Assembly: GCA_949825045.1 (NCBI GenBank)
Contig: OX463812.1
Coordinates: 5,254,661 to 5,318,660 of the forward strand
Reading direction: 5' to 3'
From: Argyresthia goedartella
Taxonomy: Eukaryota; Arthropoda; Insecta; Lepidoptera; Argyresthiidae
Length of the DNA stretch: 64,000 bases
In this document: positions 21,057 through 31,154 of the stretch, piece after piece
Position numbering within the stretch: the stretch's first letter is position 1
Layout of the letters: each line of letters opens with the position of its first letter
The notes under the pieces: model-generated
The model's database searches: none
What the model was told of the DNA's origin: nothing
The model's input: only the letters and a program-made list of their open reading frames with translations
Program-made: the position numbers and the translations under genes

Positions 21057-22221
21057 GCGTTTGTGTTGCCGGACCAAACGGACGTGTCCCCCCGAGATCT
21101 CGCAAACGCATTTAAACAAACAATAGTTTTCATCCCCGGCGCGCGCCTTTTGTTCTGCCTCCGGAGGCCCGAAAACGAGCCTGGCTTATAGGCTGGCTTA
21201 TACCGCGTGTTACTGTAAGGGTTACCTGGGGAATGTGCGCGATCCATCTAGGCACCCCATCTGTGCAATACCGCGCATTTCAGTGATTGGGATGATACTA
21301 GTGCGGTCAAGTGTAATGAATGCCCAGAGATCTGCGCGATACTCTTAGGCATCCCATCTGTGCAAGCCCTAGAATTCTAGGCCAGGTGCACGTCTGAGCC
21401 ACGCAGCGACAGGCCGGCAGCGAGCGACGCCTACGCAACACACCATCAACGCTACTGCCTCCACCACCACCGCCGCTAAACACACCAACCTGGTGAGATC
21501 ATTCCGATTAGGACATCATTGATAGTGATTACCTATCTCTAACTTTATTTCTCTCAGGACCACTCGCCGCCTGACAATAATAAACCACCACTTACCGCGG
21601 CCGCGGTCGCCCCTATTGACTAAGGCAAAATCACATTTATAGGTGCGTCATAGGCAAAATCAACTAATAAAACATTATTATAGCTACATATACTTATATT
21701 GCTTTGCCTGAAAATAAATTCGAGATAATTCTCCTCGAGATTTATTTTCTCCTCATCTTCGAAAGACCATTCAAAACAGTCATTAACAATAACCTTCCAC
21801 TAAACCCTGAAACTCTATGAATACGCCAACCCAAAACTTAACAATCCTAGAATTATTTTTACGTAGCTAAACTGCAAATGTATTAAACCCGACAATAAAC
21901 AAAAACTAAACACGTGCATGCCATAAAAAGGCCATCTCACCAAATTCCCAGAAACTAGACAAAACAATTGACTGCTATTTAGGAACAATTGTAAAAGCTT
22001 TGAAGCACCAAAGGCCCACAACATTCCCTCACACATCTGGCACCCATTCTATATTGTCAGCCCAACTTGGAAATACCGGGAAACATTAGAATAAAAATAG
22101 ATCGTAAAAGGCCAAACAGCGTCTCTCATCATACCGGCCGTACACCTCTTAGAAACAACCCACACACACATTCATATTAGCTAAGACAGCATGAGGCTCT
22201 CTCCTGTAGTAATATCTTACA

Positions 22222-22734
22222 ATGGAACCTCTACCAATGCCCAGAGATGGAAACTGCCTGTTCCATGCAATTGCAGACCAAATCAACCATCTGTTTGGAG
22301 CGACATTCAACCATACCCACATCAGAAGCGACTTAGCTAGATACGTGGAAGCTAACAGCAATTATCCACGCATCAAACTTGCGATCGACGCACCAAACGC
22401 AGAAGCTTTCACTGAGTACATAAAAAATCTCCACATACAGGGCACGTGGGGAGGTGAAGAAATTATCATAGCAGCCGCAGAGTTCTACGTAATAAGTGTA
22501 GCGATCCATCAAAAAAATGGCCCATCAATCATATATAGCCCCCAACAAGAATATAACGCAGTCGGAACTATCAACTTGACCTTTTCTGACAGCCACTACG
22601 ACAGCGCATACATAATAGAGCTCCAAAACGTAATCAACAACCAGTCAAATCTACAGCATCTCACTTTTTCCATACCAAAATACAGCGCGACAACCAAAGT
22701 ACACTCAAGTTCTACCCGCCCCAAAAACAGATAA
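22222..22734 (+). CDS. OTU-like cysteine protease of a LINE, ORF 1
   Basis: 170 residues, no breaks. The OTU signature is complete. PMPRDGNCLFHAIADQ places Asp9 and the nucleophile Cys12. WGGEEIIIAAAEFY (76-89) is the second conserved block. SDSHYDSAY has the catalytic His125 near the C-terminal end. OTU proteins cleave ubiquitin or ubiquitin-like modifiers; in a retrotransposon the role is unknown but might be to stabilise the RNP or evade turnover. The start is the only Met just before the motif, and OTU domains in such elements commonly sit at the very N-terminus. A 43-residue Ser/Asn-rich tail follows. Downstream is about 900 bases of leader before the second OTU unit. Confidence 0.85.
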   Translation: MEPLPMPRDGNCLFHAIADQINHLFGATFNHTHIRSDLARYVEANSNYPRIKLAIDAPNAEAFTEYIKNLHIQGTWGGEEIIIAAAEFYVISVAIHQKNGPSIIYSPQQEYNAVGTINLTFSDSHYDSAYIIELQNVINNQSNLQHLTFSIPKYSATTKVHSSSTRPKNR

Positions 22735-23635
22735 TATGATAGCGGTAAATCTAAACACCTTCCCCCGGCCTACCCAAAATGCACAACTCAAGATAAGATG
22801 ACCAATGAATTTTATACTTACCGTACCGACACATACACTCACACGCCACAAACACATGCATCCCCCTCCGCCGGGTCAGATACAACCGGGTACTTCATCT
22901 TTAGGGCCTTGTTCACGGACTGAACCTCGACCCGAGTCACGGACCTAACTAATTTGCACTAATGAAGTGAATTGAAGTAGGTGATATCAGTGCAATGAGT
23001 CTCACTAGCTGAGCAACAACCTGGTGAGATCGCTGCGATTATGATAGCCCTTACTCAGATCAAAAGGCAAAACGAACTCTATATCTGGCAGGTAATCCCC
23101 TTCGTAATGCTAAATACTAAACAGATACCACGCTCGCTTCAAATTACTACGCCAACTCCAAACTATCCCACAGGCACAGTGCCGTACTAGTAGGTAGGAG
23201 ATAGGTATACCTAAATAAAAAACTAGGCAGGAACCTACCCAATAACAGTAAAACAAAAATTAACTATTTCTAACTTTATCCGGTCCGACAAGCCCACAAA
23301 AATAAAACAATAATGCAAGCCCGTTTACCACATAACTGCATATTCTGAGAAATAGCGAGAAACAGCCAACAATTGCACATCATAAAAGGATCATTTTACC
23401 ATCTTCCAGAAAACAGGCAATTAATAAAAGACTTCCACTGATGAACAATAACAACAATAAAATCGGAGACTTTTTGTCCTAAGTGGCTCTCTACCGAGAA
23501 TAAGGGCGCACGAAGATACGCACAAACTTTGACAATCGCAACCCGTACGATCTGTTAATCGTAGACAAAGGTAGTTCAAATAAATCACGCTATCTCTAAG
23601 TTCTTTCTTTCAACAACATCCCAAGAAGATAACGT
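22735..23635 (+). other. Leader between the two OTU units, no gene
   Basis: No open frame of note. It resembles the leader in front of ORF 1: 'aacctggtgagatc.(c/t)tgcgatta' near 23,020 matches 21,490, and 'ca(t/c)cataaaa.g.(c/t)cat' with 'cc(a/c)gaaa' near 23,375 matches 21,920. This supports duplication of leader plus OTU as one unit. Confidence 0.55.
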
Positions 23636-24366
23636 AATGGAAGCCTTACCAATGCTGAGATGGTAACTGCCTATTCACCGCAATTGCTGACCAAATTAAT
23701 CACCTATGTCAATTAACATGCAACCACACCCACATTCGTAAGGACCTAGTTAAATATGTAGAAGAAAACGGCGATGAACAGAACAAATCTCGCAATCACT
23801 GAACCTGAAATCCTCAACAACTCAATATTGAAAATCTGCGCAATTACAGTACTTGGGCTGGAGAGGAGATTATAATACCAGCTGCCGAATACTTTCTAGT
23901 TAACGTAACAATCCACCAGCAAAATACACCATTGCTCACATTCACGCCCAAGAATCCAGCGGATGCAGTGAAATCTATCAACCTCAACGGCACAGGACAC
24001 CACTACGACAGCGTATACTTGCTTGAATCGCCAAATTTACCCACGGATCAAGCAACCGATAACCAAACTGATAACACCATACTTTCCCCGATACTTAATG
24101 CAACACCCATGACCTCCTCAGGGTCAACCATAACATCAACAGAAGACATCCCAGACAACACCGGATATACGATGATACGAAACAGCCCCATATTTAAACC
24201 ACAAGTCACATGCGAGCGTATGCGCATTGCTACTTGGAACGTTAGAGGATGCGCCGAAATAACTAAAAGACTCAACATTGATGCGGAATTGACTAACAAA
24301 AACATACACATAGCCTATATACAGGAAACAAACATGATAAATATGTCAAAACACTATCTCTGGTAG
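23636..24366 (+). pseudogene. Second OTU domain fused to APE endonuclease start
   Basis: ATG at 23,638 gives MEALPML, then a shift. The DGNC codons (gatggtaactgc, near 23,661) survive in another frame, followed by AIADQINHL and HTHIRKDLVKYVEENG. The next block is WAGEEIIIPAAEYFLVNVTIHQ, and the catalytic His lies in GHHYDSVYLLE (about 24,005). The last frame runs through a 70-residue Thr/Ser-rich linker into RIATWNVRGCAEI and AYIQETNM, the N- and E-motifs of an APE-type endonuclease (catalytic Asn and Glu). It stops at 24,366 inside a perfect palindrome, so the rest of the endonuclease and most of the RT are gone. Confidence 0.8.
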
Positions 24367-24384
24367 ATACCAGAGATAGTGTTT
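24349..24384. repeat. Perfect 17-bp palindrome with 2-base loop
   Basis: AAACACTATCTCTGGTA at 24,349-24,365 is the exact reverse complement of 24,368-24,384, with GA between. It lies where the endonuclease coding sequence ends abruptly. Confidence 0.95.
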
Positions 24385-24464
24385 ACAGATATGCTCGCAT
24401 CGGACAAGACGCTATAAAGAAATACAGGAAAAAGGGAATTATAGGAACAAACCTCCTTCACAAT

Positions 24465-24889
24465 ATTGCACACAAATATTTTAAAAGTTACATAAAAAAA
24501 AATGCATGTACAAGGGCGAGCTTGTCTCTAAAAAGAGATTTCTTCCAGAAAAACAAGGCATTAAGGAATTGCTATCATAAAAGGGTAGGCAGTGCACAAT
24601 AATTACTATAACTAAAATTTCTAGGAATAAATTAATATATCTGTAAAATACAGATAGCAAATATGAAATAATTACCGATATATACATAAACTTTACATAT
24701 AATAATATAAATACAATAACTTTTACGAAAGAGACAGGTAGTGCTCTGATATGTTTCTTAAAAGAAAAAAGAGTCGGACTGTCTCTTATAGTGCAAAGAG
24801 TGCAAAAAGTGCATTCCAGAGTCGGACCGCCCGCAACCTGAAAGAGCGTTAATACGCTGCGCTGCTATGCCGCGGAGTAGCTAAAAGTG
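24465..24889 (-). mobile_element. LINE-X 3' fragment inside the OTU LINE
   Basis: UTR with hairpin at 24,524-24,539, 'gggtaggcagtgcacaat' at about 24,583, then the C-terminal coding end that matches 35,860-35,960 (SLVTFKKKLK region). The 3' side is left and the 5' truncation is right. It splits the OTU LINE between the endonuclease remnant and the RT thumb. Confidence 0.8.
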
Positions 24890-25690
24890 AATAATTAAAT
24901 ATCATCGGAGAAATGCTCATGGCAAACTTAAAAGTAGAAAGACGAAAATTCTTATAAGAGACCCCATAAACAACCAGTGTATTGGACGGAGTTCCAATAC
25001 GAACCGTAAACGAAATCAAATATCTCGGCACATATATAACGGCAGGACATAGGACACAATAAAAAAGAGGTGCCGGCAAGCCATATGCAATTATTATGCT
25101 AATGCCAAGGCCCTAATGCATTTTATAATGAAATCCAACATGGACTGGAATATAGTGCGCCTGATTTACAAAATGGTCATTGCACTGTTTATAAAATACG
25201 GACAAAAAGCGGCAACCCTCACTAAAGCAAACAGTTGAAAGTCAGTTCTTGACTAAGAAAATATGAACGCCTGATCCTCAGAGACATGTTTGAGAACGCC
25301 AGAAGCTTTTCAAGATACCACAAAATTCATGACGGACTACAGGGCAAAACGATAACCAAACGAATCAAAAACCACCGGATGTGTTACAATATATATTCTG
25401 CGACGCCCACAACAGCATTTACTACACGCTCCATTCAAATACGAAGCCAGGAAGAAGAAAGACGGACGACTTATATACACCTGGAAAGATTTCCTTAAGC
25501 ATGACATCAAATACTACGGTGAAGAACACAGTTACTGGACAGAATCATCACACAACATGGACGAAGTCAGGATGGCCTAGAGGCAAATATACCGTATTCC
25601 AGAAACAGAGAGCGAAAGCGAAACTGGGAACTTACCGGAACCCAAACGAACACGACTCAGGAAACTCAACTAATAACAATAACTGAAAAT
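24890..25690 (+). pseudogene. RT thumb and C-terminus of the OTU LINE
   Basis: Begins near VLDGVPIRTVNEIKYLGTYI, the thumb 'KYLG' block. Shifted frames then carry YERLILRDMFENARSFSRYHKIHDGLQGKTI (25,260-25,360) and the C-terminal DAHNSIYYTLHSNTKPGRRK. Several stops. The 3' UTR runs to the ATTC tail near 25,915. Confidence 0.7.
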
Positions 25691-25931
25691 AGAAGGAAAA
25701 CAAGAACTTGAAGAAAATAACAGCTGCTCTCCAAATCCCACATCCTCCCCATTCCACATATCCTATATTGGCTTCAGGCTGAAGAGTCGGTCGATTGAAT
25801 TCACTATCCTTCCCCTCCTATAGAGCAGGTCATTCCGCCCCCCCTCAAAACTTGTGCCCTCTGGTATGCCGGCCGAAAGAACGGAACAGGTTTAGAACCC
25901 TGGCTGGAGAAGCAACATTCATTCATTCATT

Positions 25932-26620
25932 CAATGTTATAATAAGAAGGGGACCGGTAGTTACATAATATAGCTATGTCAGAATCTAATTTAATAGAAG
26001 CCCAGATGCTGAACCCCTAAAATCAAGTTCTTCTTAGGTATGAGCGAGCTTGGACCTTACATAAACAATAACGCCATCACTTTGATTCTGATGCTTAGTT
26101 GTTAAAATAGGGGTATAGTTTGCTAGCATAGGTATGTAGGAATCAGAAAGGCAACTTAATCAGCATTCTGACAGAACTAAAATATCGCAATCTATGTCTA
26201 ATCTTGTGAGAAGAGTAAGGAAACTGTGGAAGTTTATTGAGCGAATATTGATTGACAATTTTAAGTTTATTGTTGGGCTTTGTAATATGTGCTTGGATTT
26301 GATTTGGAGTACAGAATAAGACAGTGGATACACAAAAGTAATCTAGATTTTGCGTAAAAGCATTGTCTATTTTATCCATGGAAAAGGAGTAATTTGGAAA
26401 TGCTTTGTTAGGAGGGTATCGATACTTATATGCTTACTGGTTTGGTAAGGAAACCGGTAATTTGTGTAAAAATATATTAATATAAATGTGTTGCAATCTC
26501 TTTGGGTACAATATTGATAGTGGGATTTTAGCGTCGAAGGTAAAGTAGGTACTGACAGTCTGATGTTAACGTACTGAGTTGGCATTGTTTTGTTATTTGT
26601 TTGTGTAAATTGAGGTGTGT
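25932..26620 (-). mobile_element. LINE-B, 5' segment (endonuclease N-terminus)
   Basis: Minus strand, directly continuous with 21,056 once the OTU LINE is removed (the reading '..LCNYRSPS' joins 'YNIDLFLETLD'). Endonuclease pieces include NNKLKIVN (start of the domain) and CDILVLSECxLS (catalytic Glu of the SE/QE motif), with 'GVIVYVRSKLAHT' further on. Frameshifts and stops are present. The 5' boundary is not resolved: homology fades before 26,960. Confidence 0.75.
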
Positions 26621-26999
26621 ATTATGTTTTGATATAAGCTGAACAGGATCGTAAGTAACTAAAAATATGACTCATTTCACGTAGGAGATTAGTACAATCG
26701 GGTAGTCATTCAGAAATAGGGTTTTTAGGGACAATATGTGTGCTTCGTTTTTAATTTGGAAATACGGACTGTTGGTTTTTTCTTATATGAAGATTTTTCC
26801 TTCTGTTGTCCAGCAGTGGTTGAAGTGGCTTTTTTGCAGCAGGCGTAAGCAAAAATTATATGATGGGTTCAATATAAAGTGAATTTTCTTCTTTTTGGGG
26901 CATTTAAATAAAGATATATTATCCAATATCCAATAGCCACTTATCCAATAATTCATTTTGAATGACAGCGGGCTAGCCAATTTCCGCAGCTATAGATAT

Positions 27000-27160
27000 T
27001 AAAGTTTTTACCACGATGTTTTCCATCACCGTTAGAACGTCAGTATAAAACGTACTTAAGATAAATTACTTATCTCATTGATACATGGTCAGCACCGGGA
27101 TTTGAACATGTATCTTCTGCCGAAGAAGAGCGTTAAACCCAGTCTATATTAGGCTTTATT
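27000..27160 (-). repeat. tRNA-derived SINE, copy 1
   Basis: On the minus strand a tRNA-like head with a degenerate B box (ttcaaatcc) is followed by 'gaccatg.atcaatgagataa' and 'cttaagtac', as in the copies at 43,700-44,005 and 54,050-54,170. Between 27,160 and 27,400 I see nothing else. Confidence 0.6.
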
Positions 27161-27404
27161 TTCATAACAGGACAGTCCGCGTAAACTGTCTTGCTTCCGA
27201 TGAATTGAGGATGACTTGCTCCTTGGCCGTTTTCACATTGTAGTCAAATTGATTCAATGGAGGAACTGGTGGACTTACTGAATCAAAAGACGTTTTCTTT
27301 GATAAAATGCTAAATGATAATTTTTACACATTTTCTAGTCTGCGAGGCGTCTCAAAGTCATCGCTGACTTATATGGCCCCGCTCTTACCAGACAAAAAAA
27401 GTTA

Positions 27405-29200
27405 ATTCAAATATGCACTTTACATTGTTGGCATAACTTTGCAAACAAAAAAATCTAAACGAACTTGCCGTAAAGATACCACTCGATAGGGCTGCTTTTT
27501 ATGTATTCGGAATATCAAAGTGAAAGAAACATTTATTACAGTTTCATTGCTTTTCAAAATATTCGCCATAATTATCGATGCACTTTTGCATTCGAATTGA
27601 GGTATCTCCAAAACGTGTATTTTGAACGCATCAACAGCCTCTTCGCGGCTCCAAAAACGTTGACCACGTAATGTATTCTTCACGGTTGGGAATTAATAGA
27701 AGTCGTTGGGGGCCAAGTCAGGGCTGTATGGCGGTTGACCCGTTAATTCGATCTTTTGATCTTCCAAAAACTGAGTTGTTTCGGCCGATGTGTGGCAGCA
27801 TTGTCATGGTAAAGATGGATTCTGCGTTGACGTTTGTTCTTTCTTATTTCTTCAAAGACTTCTGACAAACAAATGGTCGTGTAAAATTAAGCGTTTTATG
27901 ATCCTCTAATGGCACTGAAGCCACATGTCCATTCATCCCAAAAAAATAAGCGACGATTTGCTTCAAGTGCTTTGTGAACGAATGACTTTTGTTGGGTTCG
28001 GCTCATCTTGGAACACCCAAATCGTTAATTGTTGTTTAGTTTCAGGATCATACGCATATATCCAAGATTCATCACCAGTGTAGATATTATAGACAGCTTT
28101 TGACGCACCCTGATTGTACTCTTATTATATTAATTCATACCAATCGACACGATCCCGTTTTTGGTCAATTCTTAAGTTGTGCGAAATCCAACGTGCACAA
28201 TTATTTTTACAGCCAAATATTCGTATAATATTTTATATACAGGATGATTACGGGGTCGTGGAGCAAGAAAGAAGCATTTAACTTACTTTCTCCTAAGGAT
28301 CACGATAGGTTAGGACTAACAGTACACCAGCGACTTATTTTAGTCAGCAAAAAAAACTGCGATAATTCGAGATCATGGTCACCCTACTATTTCTCAAGAA
28401 AACTTATGTCAAGTGCATGGACTTAACAATCGTTGCAGTAAGGTTGTTATGACGATATTGATAGACAGATAAGAAATTTCTTCGATGCCTACTGCGATTA
28501 CGTCGATTACTTTGTCGTATTTAGAAGGAAAAGACTGAATAAAAATTTAAACTTTATTTACAAAAACAACGCTAAACGTACATCAAAAGTTGTTCAAAAT
28601 GTGAACCCTGTTCCTGTTGTTAAGTATTCTATCAGACAGTTTGTTTTCTAAAAAGGTGTAATATTAAAAGTAGGGTGACCACGCATTTTGAGTCAATAAT
28701 AATTTTTAAATAAAAATACGTAAATAACTAATCATCTTTGTTTCAATTAAAATAAATACAGGTATCATCGCAATCATTTACTGAGTCAGAAAAATATGGT
28801 TGGGATCACGACCCCGAAATCACCCTGTATACCCGTCATACTTATGCCCAGAAACGCCTCTATCTCGCGATATGTAACATGATGATCTTTCAATATTAGT
28901 TCCCGTACAGTATCAATATTTTTAGGTACAACAAACGATTAAGGGCAACCTTCTTTAATTCATCCGTAAATATGATCAAACTCACTTAACCAGTGATACA
29001 CAGTAGTTTTTGATGGTGATTCATCCCCAAAAGCCGAAGTGAGTTGATCGATGCACTGTTTTTGAATTAGCCCTCGCCGAAAATCGTAATAAATCATAGC
29101 CCGAAAATTTTCACGAATTAAATCCATGGTGATAAAGTCACGCAATTTTCAAAATGATGCCACAAAGGATAAACTAATGACAGCTACATAAAACAAATTG
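27405..29200 (-). pseudogene. Mariner transposase, degenerate, split by a TIR element
   Basis: Minus strand. The N-terminal helix-turn-helix reads DLIRENFRAMIYYDFRRGLIQKQCIDQLTSAFGDESPSKTTVYHWLSEF (29,118-28,973). After a long broken middle come FFWDEWTCG (about 27,940) and HLYHDNAATHRP in another frame (second Asp, about 27,800). The C-terminus is EEAVDAFKIHVLEIPQFE (27,640-27,590). It is a different lineage from both the maT element and the mariner at 5.1 kb. It is interrupted by the 592-base element at 28,238-28,829. Confidence 0.85.
28238..28829 (-). mobile_element. 592-bp TIR element inserted in a mariner, TA duplication
   Basis: The 23-base terminal inverted repeats, TACAGGRTGATTWCGGGGTC plus 3 more bases, match at 21 of 23 positions. 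They are flanked by TA (28,236-37 and 28,830-31). Near 28,550-28,615 the minus strand reads QQEQGSHFEQLL, then MYV and a stop, the style of C-terminus found in Tc1/mariner transposases. This is probably an internally deleted relative of a full-size Tc1/mariner-type transposon. Confidence 0.85.
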
Positions 29201-29347
29201 TAATCTTCAGCCAAAAAAAAAACATTTTTAAATGTTATAATTATTTTTTAAAATTGTTCTGTAACCAGCCAGTTCCAGATACATAAATAGCAGCTCTTGT
29301 ACTTAACTTAACTTCGATATCTAATTGCGTCACACAAGGAAGATTCG

Positions 29348-29531
29348 TGTTTTTTACGATTCGTTTGTCGGTGCCAATGCTTTTTGAATGCCCTTGTTGA
29401 CACGGATCACGAATCGTGAAAAAATATTTATATATCTTAAATCACAAACCGTCTTTTAGATTATATTTATCCCGATACGATAAACCAAGTGTAAACATTT
29501 ATTCGGATATTTTGACGAATCGTAAAAAACA
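29348..29531. repeat. 17-bp inverted repeat pair with 150-bp spacer
   Basis: TGTTTTTTACGATTCGT at 29,348-29,364 is the exact reverse complement of 29,515-29,531. Further ACGAATCGT-like words lie nearby (29,406-29,422). No coding content. The flanks 29,200-30,400 contain no recognised gene. Confidence 0.7.
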
Positions 29532-30404
29532 TGATTCCATATCCAATGTGAATGTCCATCTTTTACGACGTATCATCAATGACAGATCCCGTGTAAATGA
29601 GCCCTAAAGAGCACAACCTAAAATCTATATTTTATTGTATATTTTTTACCAAGTGGGAGCGGGGACATATACGTCAGGCAGGGATGACCTTCATAGTTAT
29701 ATGGAAACATGACAGTTTGCGCGGAATGTCAACTGTAATGAGAACAAAGCTAATATAAATTAAATTATACTACATCGCGTTATGACTAGTCATAAGTCAA
29801 GGTAAGAAGTAAGAAGGAAGGAAGACAAATAGATTCAACGGCATATTGATCTTTTGTTAAATAACGATTGAGGCATATAGATAACAGATAGTCAAGAGTT
29901 CATATTTGTTTTGTGAGGTAAGGTCTTTATTAACTTCTGCTGTTATTTGCATCAAGTACTTAAATTATACCAATTATAGAGCAGTGACTGAAAAAATCCT
30001 CAGTTCGACTGTCAGTATTATCCATCATAGGTTTTGATCAAAGAAAAAAACGAATTGTTAGACAGCTTCCGCTAAATCGTTTTCCCGTGCAATAACTTTC
30101 AGCATTCGCATTTTTTCGCGATCTTTTACAGAGAAGTAAAAACAAATGAAAGTAGACTTTAGGGGCTAACATTTCCCCGCTTTATCTGCTAATACAATTC
30201 ACTTAGTCTACTTAGCCAGCCGACAGTAACATCTTAATACCAGCTTCCTTTTTAACGCTGAATAATGGTTCTAAGGTAAAAGGATTCTATGAGTCAGCGT
30301 TACTCGCTCAAATTTCAAAAGCTCACTCAACCTTTGTATTTTCTCAGTAGCGCGTGAGTAATAAGTGGCATAGAGTAAAAATACTCTTTTGATGTAGTCA
30401 CAAA

Positions 30405-30595
30405 GTAGTAGAAATACTAAGAAGAAGGAAAAATAAGCATGGGTCGACCAGCAGCCAGATGGGTCGATAACATACCAACATCACGGGGAAAACCTAGACC
30501 CCATCGGCACAGGGCAGGAAGTTCGCACAAAAGGAAGAGGCTTATGGCCAGCTGTGGACGCAAGAAAGCAGTCAGTGATGATGCTGATAAAATTC
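30405..30595 (+). pseudogene. RTE-type LINE C-terminal fragment
   Basis: Frames contain GRPAARWVDNIP, then in another frame EEAYGQLWTQ, and end in a GATGATGCTGAT tail. That arrangement (GRP..RW.DD, EEAYVQQW, then ATG repeats) is typical of the end of moth RTE elements. Confidence 0.65.
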
Positions 30596-30727
30596 TAACC
30601 ATGTGTTACGTAAACTGATAGTTGGCTAGAAAACATAGTGAGAAAAGCTTTACATTTACGGAATTGGGCTAGTCCATTATCAGGCAAATGGACGATTATC
30701 CATGTTCAAACGGAGGCGGAAAACGAG

Positions 30728-30775
30728 GAAGCCTTCATATCTCCTGCGGCGATCGGCTAACCCCCTGCAACACAA
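30728..30775 (+). repeat. GC-rich dispersed motif R4, copy
   Basis: Holds 'ctgcggcgatcggctaaccccctg'-type text; related copies are at 26,960-26,995 (-), 40,103-40,148 (-) and 47,190-47,245 (+). See findings. Confidence 0.6.
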
Positions 30776-31026
30776 TATGCAACACAATGGCTAAACATGG
30801 GTGAAATTAAGCCACTGTTTAACCTATCGAGGACATTGATAAACCTCATGGCTTGAAAACCAATTAATAAATTTTGACACTATAAGGTGTCGGTGGGATC
30901 TCAGAGGTTAAGTCTGTATTTGTACATTTTTTAAAACAGCAATTCATTGATTTCATTCGCCTTAATATTTATGTGTGAATGAAAATGGTATGGAGTATAA
31001 ATATATCTGGATATATTGAAGAAGCA

Positions 31027-31142
31027 TTATAACCTATCTCTTTAAAATTATATTGGTATTGTTAGTTGGGAAATTCAAAAACCTTCTGCTTCCACAGTGG
31101 TCCAATGTAGAGAAAAGGCAAAAAATTACATTAGCTAAGCAA
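31027..31142 (+). mobile_element. LINE-C 3' fragment split by an RTE
   Basis: 'ccacagtggtccaatgtaga' is followed by 'aaggcaaaaaat.aca(t/g)tagctaag', the LINE-C UTR. It ends at the RTE insertion, and the sequence resumes at 34,613. Confidence 0.8.
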
Positions 31143-31154
31143 TCATCATCATCA

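Larger units (their letters stand above)
21057..25931 (+). mobile_element. LINE with two OTU-protease units, inserted in LINE-B
   Basis: Plus-strand non-LTR element bounded by a 26-base target duplication and ending in an ATTC repeat (about 25,915-25,931). Order: GC-rich 5' UTR with a repeated 'cccatctgtgcaa' block; OTU ORF 1 (22,222-22,734); a second leader; a second, frameshifted OTU domain fused to an APE endonuclease start (23,636-24,366); a 17-bp palindrome; a LINE-X insertion; and the thumb/C-terminal part of the RT (24,890-25,690). The RT catalytic core is missing. OTU domains are known in a few LINE groups such as Dualen/RandI. The tandem arrangement here is the odd point. Confidence 0.85.

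Noticed and set aside
22149..22361. Minus-strand frame over the OTU ORF
   Set aside because: Antisense of the OTU coding sequence; no independent support.
25381..25686. 101-codon Thr/Asn-rich protein at 25,381
   Set aside because: It is the C-terminal end of the OTU LINE in one of several shifted frames.
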